Shown: piece by piece, positions 11,521 to 23,063 of the stretch
How the letters are laid out: every line of letters begins with the position of its first letter
Numbering within the stretch: position 1 is the stretch's first letter
Source: Ministeria vibrans ATCC 50519
Taxonomy: Eukaryota > Opisthokonta > Filasterea
Reading direction: 5' to 3'
Assembly (NCBI GenBank): GCA_943704425.1
Contig: CALSCP010001887.1
Location: 1-36,125 of the forward strand
DNA: 36,125 nucleotides
The notes under the pieces: generated by a model
The model's database searches: none
What the model saw: only the letters and a program-made list of their open reading frames with translations
Told to the model about the DNA's origin: nothing
Translations under genes and position numbers: made by a program

Positions 11521-13502
11521 ATGTCAGGTGTAAGGAGAAGCGAAAGAAAACGCACCGTTCGCGTGATCGAAGTGGAAGAGTCGAGCGAGAGCGACGAGGA
11601 GGCGGTGGTGGAGTATGTCGACTGCTAATCTCATAGTTCAGTTTTTGAAACCTCTTTTTCTCCTCATTGGGTGTGTTCTGCTTTGTACCAGAGTTCCTGT
11701 GAAGAAGCAAAAGACTACACGCATTACTTCGAAGGCTGTGGGCGCTGCGCCGGCTGCGAAAGACTCCCCCAAATCCGGTAGGCAAACGACGCAGTTCGAC
11801 GTTTCATTTGATTTTTTTTTGAATTTTAAATGACGCGCCTCTCAAATTGCGAAGCGGCCAAAGGAAAAGGACCGAAAGCATTGGCTGCAAAGGCGCCAGG
11901 TAAGCAATCTGAGACGGACGATTTTGCCTGATTTCTTCTTGTTGTCCTTCTCTGTTTTCTTTTCTCAAATGAATGTATTATTCCGTTGGGTGGTAAAGCG
12001 GGCAAGCTTCTTGTGCCAGGCACTGTCGTGCGCGATGGCGCATCCAAGACTGTGTGGACTGTGGGAAAGCTCTTGGGAACCGGTGGACATGGTGAGGTGT
12101 ATCTGGCAGAACGAGGGGAAGGGGTGGCCGTGAGCGCGTCACAGTGTGCGTTCGCGCTCAAGGTTGAGCCCATCAGCAAGAAAACCAAGGGCGCATCGAA
12201 TCCACTCGATACAGAGCGCGCCTTCTACCGTGAGTTTGGTCGTGAAGCGCAAATTCAGGCATGGAAGAAGACGCGCAAGGGGGTGCACGTGGGCATGCCC
12301 CGCTTGCATGGCTTTGGCGAGACACCCGCCCGCACTGGCTCAGGCACTCTCCAGTTCATCGTCATCGAGCGTCTCGGTGAGCCCCTCGACGCCATATTCG
12401 AACGGTGTGGTGTCTTTTCGATCAAGACAACCGCCGCTATTGCCATTCAAGTTGTACGAAACGAAGGGGAGAGAGAGAAAAGGGGGGACGAAAGAAAGTG
12501 ATAGAGAGAGAAAGGAAAGATGAACGAAACATAGTGATAGAGAAGATGAGAGAAAGAAAAAAAAGATAGAGAGCAAGGAAAGAAAAAAGAAAAAATGATA
12601 GAGAGGATGAGAGAAAGAAACAAAGTGATAGAGATGATAGGAGAAAGAAAAAATGATAGAAAGGATGGGAAGAAAGAAAAAATGATAGAGAAGATGAGAG
12701 AAAGAAAAAAATGATAGAGAGGATGGGAAGAAAGAAACAAAGGGATGGAGAGGATAGGAGAAAGAAAAAATGATAGAAAGGATAAAAAATTGATAGGGAA
12801 GATGAGATTGGAGTGGTTGAATTTTGACGCATGCGCTTTTTTTCCCCTTTTATATGTACAGTTGGATGCACTTGAGTATGTACACAGCGGCCACTTTGTG
12901 TTTGCAGACATCAAGAGCCAGAACCTGATGATGGGAGTGGGAGCGCAAGCCAATCGTGTGTTTATTGCCGATTTTGGCATTGCGTCAAAGTACTTCTTCT
13001 CGTACAACAAGAAGGTCCGTTCCCACGCGATAAATTGAATTGGCACTTACTCCTCACCACCACTACAATAGCACGTTGACTATGTGGAGCGCAAGGGGGC
13101 GTTTGACGGCACCATTGAGTATGCGTGTCGGGATGCGCACAAGGGCGCAAGTGTGTCGCGCAGAGGCGACATCGAGTCGCTTGCCTATCTCATGGTCCGC
13201 TGGGTCACCGGCTCTCTCTCCTGGCTCCACGAGCGCACGCATGATCCCGTCTTTAAGGTACTGAAACACCTGCCATCCACGTGTAAATAGTCACGATTTT
13301 TTTGAATTGGTCTGCGTAGGCGAAAAGTGCGCTTGTGATGGGCGGACACAAGAAATTGAACCTTCCGCCGTTTCTGCACCAATGGTTTGACGCGATCTCG
13401 CGCATGGACTATGCGGACGAGCCCAACTACAAGGTGCTCCGAGGATTGCTGCTCAAGGCTGTGGGCGGCAAGATGGACTACAAATACGATTGGTCGTCGT
13501 AG
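11521..13502 (+). CDS. VRK-like protein kinase (CK1 group)
   Basis: Seven exons join in frame to 399 residues: 11521-11612, 11692-11777, 11855-11899, 11999-12453, 12862-13014, 13072-13257, 13320-13502. A basic, Lys-rich N-terminal region of about 75 residues, probably nuclear-targeting, precedes the kinase domain. Motifs: glycine loop L-G-T-G-G-H-G-E-V (about residue 100), F-A-L-K for the ATP lysine, catalytic F-A-D-I-K-S-Q-N, D-F-G-I-A-S, and G-T-I-E-Y-A-C-R-D-A-H, which is the VRK/CK1-type substitute for APE. L-D-A-L-E-Y-V-H also matches VRK kinases. VRKs phosphorylate chromatin and nuclear-envelope proteins such as BAF and histone H3; the target here is inferred only by family. The HRD position reads F-A-D, which keeps the catalytic Asp. 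The fourth intron (408 bp) is repeat-filled. Confidence 0.88.
12454..12861 (+). repeat. Repeat-filled intron with GATAGAGA/GAAAGAAA units
   Basis: The VRK intron is almost wholly built from imperfect units combining gatagagaggat(g/a)ggag with gaaagaaaaaatgatag or gaaagaaacaaagtgatag. Unit spacing varies (about 26-52 bp). It is the longest intron traced in the window. Confidence 0.85.
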
Positions 13503-13747
13503 AGACGCTGTGTGTGTGTAATAGAACAACATCAGGAAGTACAGTTACATAGAGGAAATTAATAAGCAAGCACAATTCCATTCGTAGTGACTACGGAGTA
13601 CTCCGTACGGATTAGTGAGTATATCCTCTAATGTTTTTTTTACTATTCGTAATGAAAAGTTGAAAAAAAGATCAATGAAAATAATTAGGAGTTTTCCTGA
13701 TTGATTCTGATTTTTATATTGTAATTTTTATTTCTCACACTGTCTTT
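13503..13747. other. AT-rich spacer
   Basis: Intergenic spacer between the VRK and O-fucosyltransferase-like genes. It contains a short inverted repeat, tacggagtactccgta (about 13594-13609). No gene is seen. Confidence 0.4.
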
Positions 13748-14700
13748 ATGATGATGCGACGCGTCGCTATCGGCGGGGCGATTGTCACAGCAATAGCGGT
13801 TCTGGTTGGGCTGCGATGGCTCACAGAGAGCTTTGACACGGGCGATGTGGATGCTCCGCCTGCCTTCCTGCACGACCGGTTTGACACGGTGGTGCTGCAC
13901 ACGGAGAGCCACCGCCGCCTGCATGTGCGTCTTCCCGCGCTGGGGCTGCCGGGGGTGTGCGACCGCCACGGTGCAATCCCGGGGAAGTTTCTCTTTCCCG
14001 TTGTGGGCAGGTAGGTCGACAAGTGCGCTCTGCACACATCAAAATTAATAATAATGTGCGATTGTGTGAACACGGATTATCGTCCCGTTCTGTAGCTTCT
14101 CGGGTCTCTGCTCGATGCGCGCTCTTCTTGTCACCATGCTATTGGCGTCGCTCTCTGGACGGACAGTCGTTTTGCCGCTGATGGTCGGCACGCGTCTGTC
14201 GCCGCAGGGCAACAATACGCATTTCAACAGCTTCCCCTGGGACATTCACGCTCTGCGTCAGCGCTATCCACACGTCATTGACTTTGAAGAGTTTGTCAAG
14301 CGCACGTCCACATGCACCTTGATGCAAACCCTTGCCGTCGCCGAGCTGAGCGAGGGCTTTGGCCAAAACAGGTACACGCGCGCAGTCGTCGCTGTTGCGC
14401 ACACATCCCGTCTCATTTTCGTTTGTGCCTTACTATGTAATAATGCTCTTGTATTATGATACTAACAAAACTTCTTTCTGTGCTTTTCTTTACACCCTAG
14501 TGGTCCCACTGAATGCTCGTCGCCCGTGCGCGGGTTTCCTCATCGTTTCAAATACTCGCGTCACTTGGAACTCACGCGAAACATTTGCTTCAAGATTCCT
14601 CGTTCCACAACTCCCACCGAAGAGGTAGCATTGTTATTATTATTAATAATAATAGTATTATTATTATCATTGTTGTTGTTGTTGTTGTTGTGTTGATAAA

Positions 14701-14737
<37 letters not shown>

Positions 14738-14802
14738 TATTATTAATAATTAATTTATTATTATTGTTATTATTATAATTATTGTTATTATTATTATTGT
14801 TA

Positions 14803-14879
<77 letters not shown>

Positions 14880-15983
14880 GTTATTAATTTTTTGTCATAG
14901 TGGAACCTTGTCAAGTACTTGCGAACCACCACTGAAGCAAGTGTTGCACTTGTGATGCGCCCGTCGTCCAGTCTGGATGCTCTCTATACGGAGGATGAGA
15001 CATACGATGCGCCACGCGAGCGCAACTTTGAGTCGAGTCCCGGCGTCATCAAGTGTGCCTTGCGCCACATAGAGCTGGTGAAAAAGAGAGCCAACCACAC
15101 GGGCGACCCGCTCTTTGTTGCAGTGAATCTGCAAGAAGGAGTCATTTCGCGCACTTTTGGCGGTCAACAAATGGGCAAAAACGGGATGCGTCGGTTTACG
15201 CAGAGCGTCACCAAGACGATCAGCGAAACGCTGCGCCGTGTTCAAGTTGGCCATGAAAACCGCCCGCTTGCGGTGTATCTGATAAGTGACTTGACCGGCA
15301 TACCCTGCGGTGGGATCCGCTTGCCCGGCATGCTCTTCACCCGGACAGAGCAGGATGTGAGTATTCCTCGTCCAGCTGCAGTGCCCTCAAACGCAGAGTA
15401 TTGTGGAGCAGAACTCGAATGGCTCACACCGTTCACCCAGGCCAGTCTTGTCAACATTAGCAAAAATCTGATGCATGAATGGGGTGTAAGAAAACAGAAC
15501 GAATAATAATAATAATTATTAATCAATGGTAATTAACACACTTTTAATGTTGTCAGGCGCAAATGATGTCCGAAGAGGCGCTCTGTCCTGACCTGATTGA
15601 TTCACTTGGTATGCGAAATACTTTTATTACTTATTGGTTCTCATGTTCCTTTGAGCAGATTATCATTTTGTCGACATCGAGATTGCACGTCAGTCCGAGG
15701 TGTTGGTTGCGTCTTTGAATTCGAGGTAAAATCATGAAAACATGTATAATAAGTTGTTTTACTGAGCACTTTCTTGCAAAAAAAAAAAAAAAACAGGTTG
15801 TGTATGAATCCATTTCTTGAAGAGTGGCGTCACGAGGCCAAGAAGACAACTCTGATTGTTCCTCGTTTGGATATTGTGCATACGATGAAGAATGCGCTCA
15901 AAGAAGACATTCACGCGGCCGGTCTCAAGGTCACCTCGGAACTGATCAAGTCGGGGTTGCCCAGTGATCATCTCCACGAGTAG
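13748..15983 (+). CDS. O-fucosyltransferase-like type II membrane protein
   Basis: Seven exons join in frame to 517 residues: 13748-14010, 14096-14371, 14501-14624, 14901-15485, 15557-15608, 15659-15725, 15797-15983. Three basic-flanked Met/Arg residues precede a hydrophobic segment (about residues 5-22), a Golgi/ER type II signal anchor. The lumenal part has an early S-M-R-A-L-L-V-T-M-L-L-A-S-L-S-G-R-T-V-V-L-P segment like the N-terminal helix of GDP-fucose protein O-fucosyltransferases, F-A-V-N-L-Q-type strands, R-P-L-A-V-Y-L-I-S-D, and near the end F-V-D-I-E-I-A-R-Q-S-E-V-L-V-A-S-L-N-S, like the conserved O-FucT nucleotide-sugar loop. Family assignment rests on these patterns; donor and acceptor are not proven. 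Remote GT-B relatives are the main alternative. Confidence 0.6.
14628..14891. repeat. (ATT/AAT)n trinucleotide tract
   Basis: Long TTA/ATT array with an AAT stretch (14700-14740) filling the 276-bp third intron of the O-fucosyltransferase-like gene. The AAT arm can pair with the ATT arm, so the intron could fold into an AT-rich hairpin. Confidence 0.9.
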
Positions 15984-16283
15984 GAGAGCATACTCACCCT
16001 GAAACCCAAAAGTGACAGAGCGAGTGTTGAAACTGTTGATTTGGAGATATAAAATATGTTGTAATTACTATTGACCATTCATTCCAACCCCTTTTATTTA
16101 TTAATATTAAACTACTACTATAAACTACTACTATCTAAGCTTTCCTATGAGAAAAACACGTCTCTATAGTCTATAATCTGTGAATCTAAATCAAAATAAT
16201 GTTATATTATTAATTTATTAATTATTTGGATGAATTGATTTTTTTTTAATCAACTTTTATTTCTTTTTGAAAGGTGTTTACGC
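15984..16283. other. Spacer upstream of the GRP170 gene
   Basis: 300 bp of AT-rich sequence holding the 3' end of the O-fucosyltransferase-like gene and the presumed promoter of the chaperone gene. It has a short direct repeat of ACTACTA at about 16110-16135. No ER-stress element could be assigned with confidence. Confidence 0.4.
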
Positions 16284-16985
16284 ATGAGAGTGCTACTGAT
16301 CGCCTTGGTGGTGGCAACTGTGACGATCGGCTCGGCAAGTGCCGCGTCGGTGATGGCGATCGATTTTGGTTCGGAGTGGATGAAGGTCACTCTGGTGAAG
16401 CCTGGCGTGCCCATGGAGATTGTCCTGAACAAGGATAGCTCGCGAAAGACCCCCATGTTCATTGGCGTGAACAAGGACGAGCTGATGGTCGGAATTGACG
16501 CCAAGAATTTCGTAAGCCAATCGTTTCGCGACTCGTCAAATGTCATGCCGTCGCGATCACGCGATCGCGCTTGCCGCCCCACTCCCCCTGCTGTGTTCCT
16601 GCCGTGTCTTTGAGCCCCATCAAACTGCCCACAGATGCACACGTGGAAGTTTGACATGACTTTTTTCTCTTTTCCTTTTTTTTTTGTCTCCGTCTTCTCA
16701 CTGTTTCTCTCTCTCTCTCTCTCTAACACACACACACACTTCGTTTGCTCCGGTTTCTTTTCTCAGGGTGTTCGCAAGCCAACGTTGTCGTTCGGCTACC
16801 TTCAAATGCTCCTGGGCCAAAGCATCAACAGCAGGTAGGGATGACGATGATTAATGGCTGATGTGCCACCGCACGCGCTGTGTGTCCATGCGCACTCTAC
16901 TCGTCAATGTGCATCCTTACGCCTTCCCTCTCCTTAATTATGCATATATCCATAATAATTATGTATATCCCATTATTATTATTAC

Positions 16986-17022
<37 letters not shown>

Positions 17023-20002
17023 TTTATTATAACGTATAAATTATTGTGTTGGTCGACACAGTCGAACACACTAATTTGTAAAATAATACTCTTGTTTGTC
17101 TTGCAGCCAAGTGGAACAGTACAGACAAATGTTTCCTCACCACAAGTTGGTGCCTTCGACAAATGGACGTGATACAGTCGAGTTTGAGAGTGTGGGCATG
17201 GGCCCCGAGGAGTTGTTGTCCATCGCCTTCCGCGAGGCGCGTCGCACCGCCGAGGTTGCCTCGGAGGAGACCACACGAAGTGCCGTCATCACTGTGCCGC
17301 CTTTCTTCTCGCAAGTGCAACGCGAGGCAGTTTTGCTTGCTGCAGAGCTTGCCGAGATCAATGTGCTCCAGCTACTCAATGCCAACACAGCTTCCGCACT
17401 GCACTACGCCGTCTTCCGTCAAAAGTCCTTTAACAAGACGGCAAGCCATGTTGTCTTCTTTGACATGGGCGCAAGCAACACGGTTGCAACCCTTGCTGCC
17501 TTTAGTGTCGAGGAGCGCAAAACTACCAGTACCCTTCGTCCCAAGGAGAGCGTAAGGAAAATCAAAGAAAAGAAATGCAAAAAGGACACGGGAACAAATC
17601 TTTTTCCTTCTTCTTTTTTTATTTTCGGTGATACAGGTTCCCAAGGTGGAAATTTTGTCGGTGGCGTACGATTCGGCGATTGGCGGACTTGACTTCGAGC
17701 TACAGCTGTTGACGCACCTTGTCAAGGCGGCACAAGAGATGAAGGGTGTGAAGAGCATTGTGCTCGAGAACCCGCGTGCTATGGCCAAGCTGCGAAAGGA
17801 GGCGAAGCGCGTCAAGGAAGTGTTGTCGGCGAACCAGGAGACCAACGCACAGGTTGAGTCGCTCATTGACGATATCGACTTTAAGCTGGCCGTGACGCGT
17901 GCCGAATTTGAAGACATGTGCTTGCCGCTGTTTGAGCGAATTATTGCGCCGCTACAACGGTGTGTCAAGGAGAGCCCGGTCGAGTGGTCCGACGTGCAGC
18001 AGGTGATGCTGGTGGGCGGTGGCATGCGCATTCCGCGCGTGCAGGCTATGCTGATGGAGACGAGCGGCAAGAGCGAGTTGGGCAAGAGTATCAACGCTGA
18101 CGAGGCGCCTGCGCTGGGCGCCGTGTACCGTGCCGCTGACCTGTCACCATCGGTGCTCACCAAGGAGATCATCATCAAGGACTTCAACATGTTTCCCGTT
18201 GAGGTAGTCTTTGACCGACCGGCATACACGTCGACGGGCGACGATGGCGTCACGCCTGAGGAGCATCCGGCGAAGCGTATCCGCAAGACGCTTTTTGGTC
18301 ACGGTCAGCGTATTCCCGTGCGCAAGGCGGTTACGTTTGCGCATCAGGAAGAAGACTTTGATGTCTACGTGGTGTACGGCGACGGAGGCGAAAATGTCGA
18401 CGCGATGCCACCCTTTGTCAACGTGTCCACCGTTCACGTTTCGGGCGTTTCCGGTGTGCTCTCGCAGCACAAGGACGACCTCAACAAGGGTGTCAAGGTG
18501 TCGTTTGCGCTTGACGCGAGCGGTCTCATTGCCGTGGGCTATGCCGAGGCGTCCTTTGAGCGCAACGTGACCGTCATCAAGCAGAAGCCCAAGAGCACGC
18601 TCGAGAGCATCTCCGATACTATCTCGTCGTTCTTTTCGGGTGGCGAAGGGGAAAAGGACGAGGGTAAGGAGGCGACGGAGGAGAGTCAGGAGGGCACGAA
18701 CGACGAGACCAAGGACGAGAGTAAGGAAGAGACAAAGGAAGAGCCTAAGGAAGAGCCTAAGGAAGAGAGTCAGGAGGAATCCAAGGAGGAGTCCAAGGAG
18801 GAGTCCAAGGAGGAGTCTAAGGAGGAGTCCAAGGAGGAGTCCAAGGAGGAGTCCAAGGAGGAGTCTAAGGAGGAGTCAAAGGAGGAGTCTAAGGAAAGTG
18901 GCGAAGAGGAGGCAAAGGAAGGTGACGAGGCAGTGAAGGCAGCGGTGAACGAGACGGCGGTGGAGACAGAGACATCGTTTGAGATGAAGATTGTCAAGGA
19001 GAAGTTGGAAGTGCGACGTGAGCATGGCCACAAGCTGACGGCAAGCACCTCTGAGGTGACGCTGATCCGCGAACACCTCAACAAATTGCATGAGGCACAA
19101 GCGGTGCGCAAGGAGAAGGAGCAAGAGAAGAACACGCTCGAGTCGTTCATCTATGCGACACGCGAGAAGCTGTACGATGACGAAATGCTCGAGTACGCAA
19201 CGGAGACGGAGCGTGACGCAATCGGATCACTGCTGAGCGAGACGGGCGACTGGCTCGAGGATGAAGGAGAGGATGCAGACGCCGCGACGTACCGCGAAAA
19301 GGCCGGGGCGCTCCATGCGCTTACGGACGATTGGTTTATGCGTCTCAAGGAAATTGAGGCTCTGCCAAAGGTGCGGAATATCGATGAGCATTTTTTTTGT
19401 AATAACTTTTTTGATGTCGTTTGTAGGCACTGAAAGTGCTCAAGGCTAGCCTGAATGAGACGATGATGTTTGTGAGCTATGTGAAGAAGATGAATTCGAC
19501 GATGCGGTACCACACGGAGGAGGAGATTGACGGGATTATGGGGCAGGTGAATGCAACGTACGCGTGGCTCAGCAATGCGACGGACCTGCACGAAAAGGTG
19601 GCCAAGCACGAAGATTCCGTGCTGCGCTCGTCGGATGTGCTGGACAAGGCCAACCAGTTGGACATTGCGACGCGTCTGTTGCTGCGTAAGCGTCCGCCGC
19701 CGCCACCACCACCGCCGCCACCGTCCGCGAAGAAGGACAAGAAGAAGGGTAAAAAGGGAAAGAAGGGAAAGAAGGCGCCCAAGAAGACGCCTGTGGGCGA
19801 CGACGCTGACACCTCGCCCGTGCCCGACGACGACACTACCACGTCGGACAGCGAAGGGACGTCGCCTGTGCCCGACGTCGACCCTACGGTCGACAGCGAG
19901 ACGCAGGACAAGGAGAAGGACCCAGAGGCCGAGACGACGCCCGAGACGGACGAAGAAGCGACTGCTGACAAGACGTCAAGTGACGAAAAGACCGATTTGT
20001 GA
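16284..20002 (+). CDS. HYOU1: ER-lumenal Hsp70-family chaperone GRP170/HYOU1/Lhs1
   Basis: Five exons (16284-16511, 16767-16834, 17107-17551, 17637-19370, 19427-20002) join to 1016 residues. GRP170 is the ER large Hsp70 that acts as nucleotide-exchange factor for BiP and holds unfolded clients. A signal peptide (residues 1-21) is followed by V-M-A-I-D-F-G-S-E-W-M-K-V, V-K-P-G-V-P-M-E-I-V-L-N-K, then A-V-I-T-V-P-P-F-F-S-Q, F-F-D-M-G-A-S-N-T, E-N-P-R-A-M-A-K-L and V-M-L-V-G-G-G-M-R-I-P-R-V, all in HYOU1 order. The acidic loop is expanded into tandem K-E-E-S units (about 18710-18900). After the helical domain there is a decaproline run, a Lys-rich patch and an acidic tail ending E-K-T-D-L, a possible KDEL-like retrieval signal that differs from the animal N-D-E-L. 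Confidence 0.95.
16971..17030. repeat. (ATT)n tract
   Basis: TTA/ATT trinucleotide array in the 272-bp second intron of the GRP170 gene. Confidence 0.9.
18711..18900 (+). repeat. Coding tandem repeat (GAG-GAG-TCC-AAG units)
   Basis: About a dozen 12-bp units inside the GRP170 gene encode repeated Glu-Glu-Ser-Lys in the acidic loop. Units differ mainly in the serine codon (tcc, tct, tca, agt), so the array is partly homogenised. Its length is a multiple of three and the frame is kept. Confidence 0.9.
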
Positions 20003-20232
20003 AGAGCAAGCATGCGAGAGAGGGAGAGTGATTGAGATTGAGAAAGAAACAAAGTAGTGAGAGTGAGACATAGTACGAGAAAAAACAAAAGTGAAAGATC
20101 ACCCAATAAAAACATTAAAATACAATACAGTTTGAACTGAAATGCACTACCAAAACAAAACTAAACAGAACAAAAAAATACATATTAATTTATATATTAT
20201 ACTATTTGATGGGAAGTGAACAAGACGATTCA
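20003..20232. other. Convergent spacer with a dispersed-motif copy
   Basis: 3' spacer between the GRP170 gene (+) and the Sel1-repeat gene (-). It carries one gaaagaaacaaag copy at 20042-20054 and an aataaa polyadenylation-type signal near 20105. No coding signal is seen. Confidence 0.5.
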
Positions 20233-22359
20233 TCAGACGTGAGCGAGCGGGTCGTGAGGATTGGCGTGGCGCGCGGCAAGGCGCTCACGAGCCTCCGGGT
20301 GAGCGTCGCGTGCCGCCATCTCGTAGAGGCGCAGAGCATCGGCAAGGCGCGCCGTTTCGGAGACGCCTCGTCGGTCCTCAATGCAGCGCGCCAGACGGAA
20401 CCGCGCCTCGGCATTGCCCAGTTCGTGTCCACGCGAGTACCAGCGCACCGCCTCGGCGTCATCCAGCGCCACGCCGAGTCCCTCCTCGAGCATCTCTGCG
20501 TAGTTGAGCAGCGCCTCTTCGTCGTCCTGCTCGGCTGCCAGCAGAAACCACGAAGCGCCTTCCGCCAACGACTGCTCCACGCCACAACCCGAGCAATACG
20601 CAATTCCCAGGGCGCACTGCGCCTTGGCATATCCCTAGGAGAAAAGCAAGGACGAAACGTTAGTGAGAATAAAGAGAAGCACAGACGTGCAGCTGCGCTA
20701 ATATTACTCTGTCGGCAGCACGTCGATAGTAAGCGGCGGCGGACGCAGGCGAGACGCCTTCGAGAAGCAGACCCTGGCCGTACATGTTGGCAAGGTTGTA
20801 AACGGCATCAAGCGAGCCCTTGGCCATGGCAATGCGAAAGTGACCCTCGGCCGTCTCGTAGTCGCCCTCGACCAGACAGCAGTAGCCCAGGTTGTTGATG
20901 GCCCCTGCGTGGTGCTGCTCGGCGGCCGCACCGTACAGCTGCTTGGCCAAACTCAAGTCTGCCGGCATGCCGTGGCCCGCCTCGCAGCATACACCCAGAT
21001 TGTTCTGCGCCGCTGCGTGGCCCTGGGCTGCTGCCTTGCGGAACCACGCAACTGCCTCGCCGGCATTGCGCGCCACGCCCTTGCCACTGTAGTACAGCGA
21101 GCCCAGATTGTTTTCAGCTCGAGCGTATCCTTGCACGGCTGCTCGACGGTACAGCCGTGCTGCCCGTGCGCTTCCCGAGTCTCCCTCGCCACTTGTACTT
21201 GCTGTCTCCGCTGCCGTGTCCCCCTGGTCGCTGCTGGCGTCCACGCGGCCATGTTCGTACAGATACCCCAGATTGGTCAGTGCATCGGGGTGATCCTGAT
21301 CAGCTGCACGTCGGTAAAATGTGACGGCAGCAGCAATGTCGCACTCGCACCCTTTGCCCGCTTCGTAGAGTCGCCCGAGTGCATTGAGTGCGTCTGCGTG
21401 GTCCTTCTCGGCGGCCACACGGTACCAGTGCAACGCCGCCTGTATGTCGGTGGCCACACCAAGTCCCTTTTCGTAGCAAGCACCCACCATGTTAGCGGCG
21501 TCTGCAAGGCCAAAGCGTGCGGCGGCAAGACCACGCTTGAAGGCCAGGTCGTGCGACGGCTCGACTCCCACACCAAACATGTACTTGCACGCCTGCAGGT
21601 ACAGCGTTGTGGCACCGTCCTCATCCATGGGCTCCCAGTCTGGGGTTCCCGATGCCAATGCAAGGTTTCGGATGCCCTATGCAACATGGGGTCAATAAGA
21701 CAATTTGACGGGGGGTTTGTTGTTCGCTGCGTGCACCTGTGTCGCCTGACGCGATCCTTGCGTTGCCACATCGGCGATTTTGATGGCTGTCGTTGTCAAG
21801 AGATCTTGACACTCTTTTTCAATATCTTCCGCAAGCTCGTCCGCGCGTTTGCCAAATTTCTTATTGACAAAGTGAGTTGAGGTGCGAAGGCTGCAGAGTG
21901 ATTGACATAATAATGTGATAGAAGAAGAAGAATGCAGTCCATTGAATTGTTACAATTGATCATGGTGAGTGTTGGTCAGTCATGAACTGCCTTGAATACC
22001 TTGCAAACAGTGTAAATGCCTCAGCGAGGGGTTCGTGAAGTCGACCAAGCGACGTTTTCATGACTGCCTCGTCTTCCAGCCCTCGAATGTCGTCCTGGTG
22101 AGAGAGAATTCGATCCTGCAATGCAAAAATTCAAAAAATTCAAATGGGAAACAAGAGAAGCAGTGAACCAGCGCACCTTGACCGCCTCAAAGCGTTTTAA
22201 CAGATCATCGCCATGCTGTGGGACAGAAGAACGGAGTTGAGAAACGGGCTGAAAGTGGTTTGGCGCTGACGAAACAATCACCTTGAATTTTTTGGCGACG
22301 GACGCCGTGTGCAGACACAGTTGAACCAAAAGCTCAACGCAGCTGTCGATTGTAGTCAT
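20233..22359 (-). CDS. Sel1-like (TPR-like) repeat protein
   Basis: Six exons on the minus strand (22359-22282, 22215-22177, 22115-22000, 21890-21737, 21676-20708, 20634-20233) join to 585 residues. The first about 130 residues form a helical, Sel1-free region with an E-D-I-E-K-E-C-Q-D-L-L segment. From about residue 150, roughly ten Sel1 repeats follow the pattern A-x-x-x-L-G-x-x-Y-x-x-G-x-G-V-x-x-D-x-x-x-A-x-x-W-[YF]-x-x-A-A. A low-complexity Ser/Thr/Gly insertion separates two repeats. There is no signal peptide or membrane segment, so unlike SEL1L/Hrd3 it is probably cytosolic. Sel1 repeats are protein-binding scaffolds; the partner is unknown. The first four exons are short and identified only by frame and splice consensus; the two Sel1 exons are certain. 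Confidence 0.85.
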
Positions 22360-22484
22360 TTGGTGATCAAATATAGTGTATGAAAACTATGAATATTATG
22401 AATCGATGATTATCAAATTCAATGTTTTGACAGTGTGAGTTGTTATGATTTGTAATCAACTCACAAAGCGAAACAACGAAAGGA

Positions 22485-23063
22485 TCACGCTCTTGGTCGC
22501 AGCCCTGATCCGACGATGACAGCCATGCTGCTGCCTTCAACCGAAAGACTAAAGGCAGGAGAGACGCGCACGTGCTCCAGCCGGGCATTCGTGAGGAACG
22601 CAAGGCACTGCGGTTGCGAAAAGCCAAAGCCCTCTGCTCCCTCTCCTCCCTCTCCTGACGCCTCCCAATCCCAATGAACAAAGAGCCCGCCGGGCGCAAG
22701 GAGGCGACTGAGGCGTGCAACCGTTGCGCCTGCGTCATCGACGAACGAGAGCACACTCGACGCGACAATCACACTGAACTTGTCCGTCAGACTCTCGAGC
22801 GAATTCACCGTCTCAACATTTGCCAAATTCTTAGCCGTCACTTGCTTCAACATTTCCGTCGACGTGTCCATCGCTACCACGCGCTGCGCCCGCTTCGAAA
22901 GCATTGCAGTCAATACTCCGCTTCCGCAGCCAAAGTCAAGGACCGTCTCCACTGGGACACGTCGCTGCGCCACTTCGCGCTCAAGGGACGAATACGCCAA
23001 CTCGGCGTACGCGTGCACTTGTGCGTTGTCCTCCCACGTGGCCGCCTCGTCGTCCCAATTCAT
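22485..23063 (-). CDS. Class I SAM-dependent methyltransferase
   Basis: Intronless gene of 192 residues. The nucleotide-binding motif I is V-L-D-F-G-C-G-S-G-V-L-T. An acidic residue ends strand 2 (V-V-A-M-D-T-S), motif post-III includes F-S-V-I-V-A-S-S-V-L-S-F-V, and L-L-A-P-G-G-L-F-V-H-W-D-W follows as in ubiquinone/methyltransferase-11/25-type enzymes. The start W-D-D-E-A-A-T-W-E-D-N is a common beginning of this fold, so the ATG at 23063 fits. The protein is short and lacks an accessory domain, so the substrate cannot be named. It lies 126 bp downstream of the Sel1 gene's start, on the same strand. Confidence 0.88.
   Translation of the reverse strand: MNWDDEAATWEDNAQVHAYAELAYSSLEREVAQRRVPVETVLDFGCGSGVLTAMLSKRAQRVVAMDTSTEMLKQVTAKNLANVETVNSLESLTDKFSVIVASSVLSFVDDAGATVARLSRLLAPGGLFVHWDWEASGEGGEGAEGFGFSQPQCLAFLTNARLEHVRVSPAFSLSVEGSSMAVIVGSGLRPRA

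Noticed and set aside
13590..13612. Short palindrome around tacggagtactccgta as a terminator or attachment site
   Set aside because: A 16-bp perfect palindrome in an AT-rich eukaryotic spacer has no specific expected function; it was noted only in the spacer entry.
16835..17106. Plus-strand frame with poly-Ile stretch
   Set aside because: It lies in an intron of the GRP170 gene; the Ile run is the ATT repeat.
20840..21880. 346-residue plus-strand open frame
   Set aside because: Antisense to the long Sel1-repeat exon; its repeated Cys/Val pattern mirrors the Sel1 codons on the other strand.
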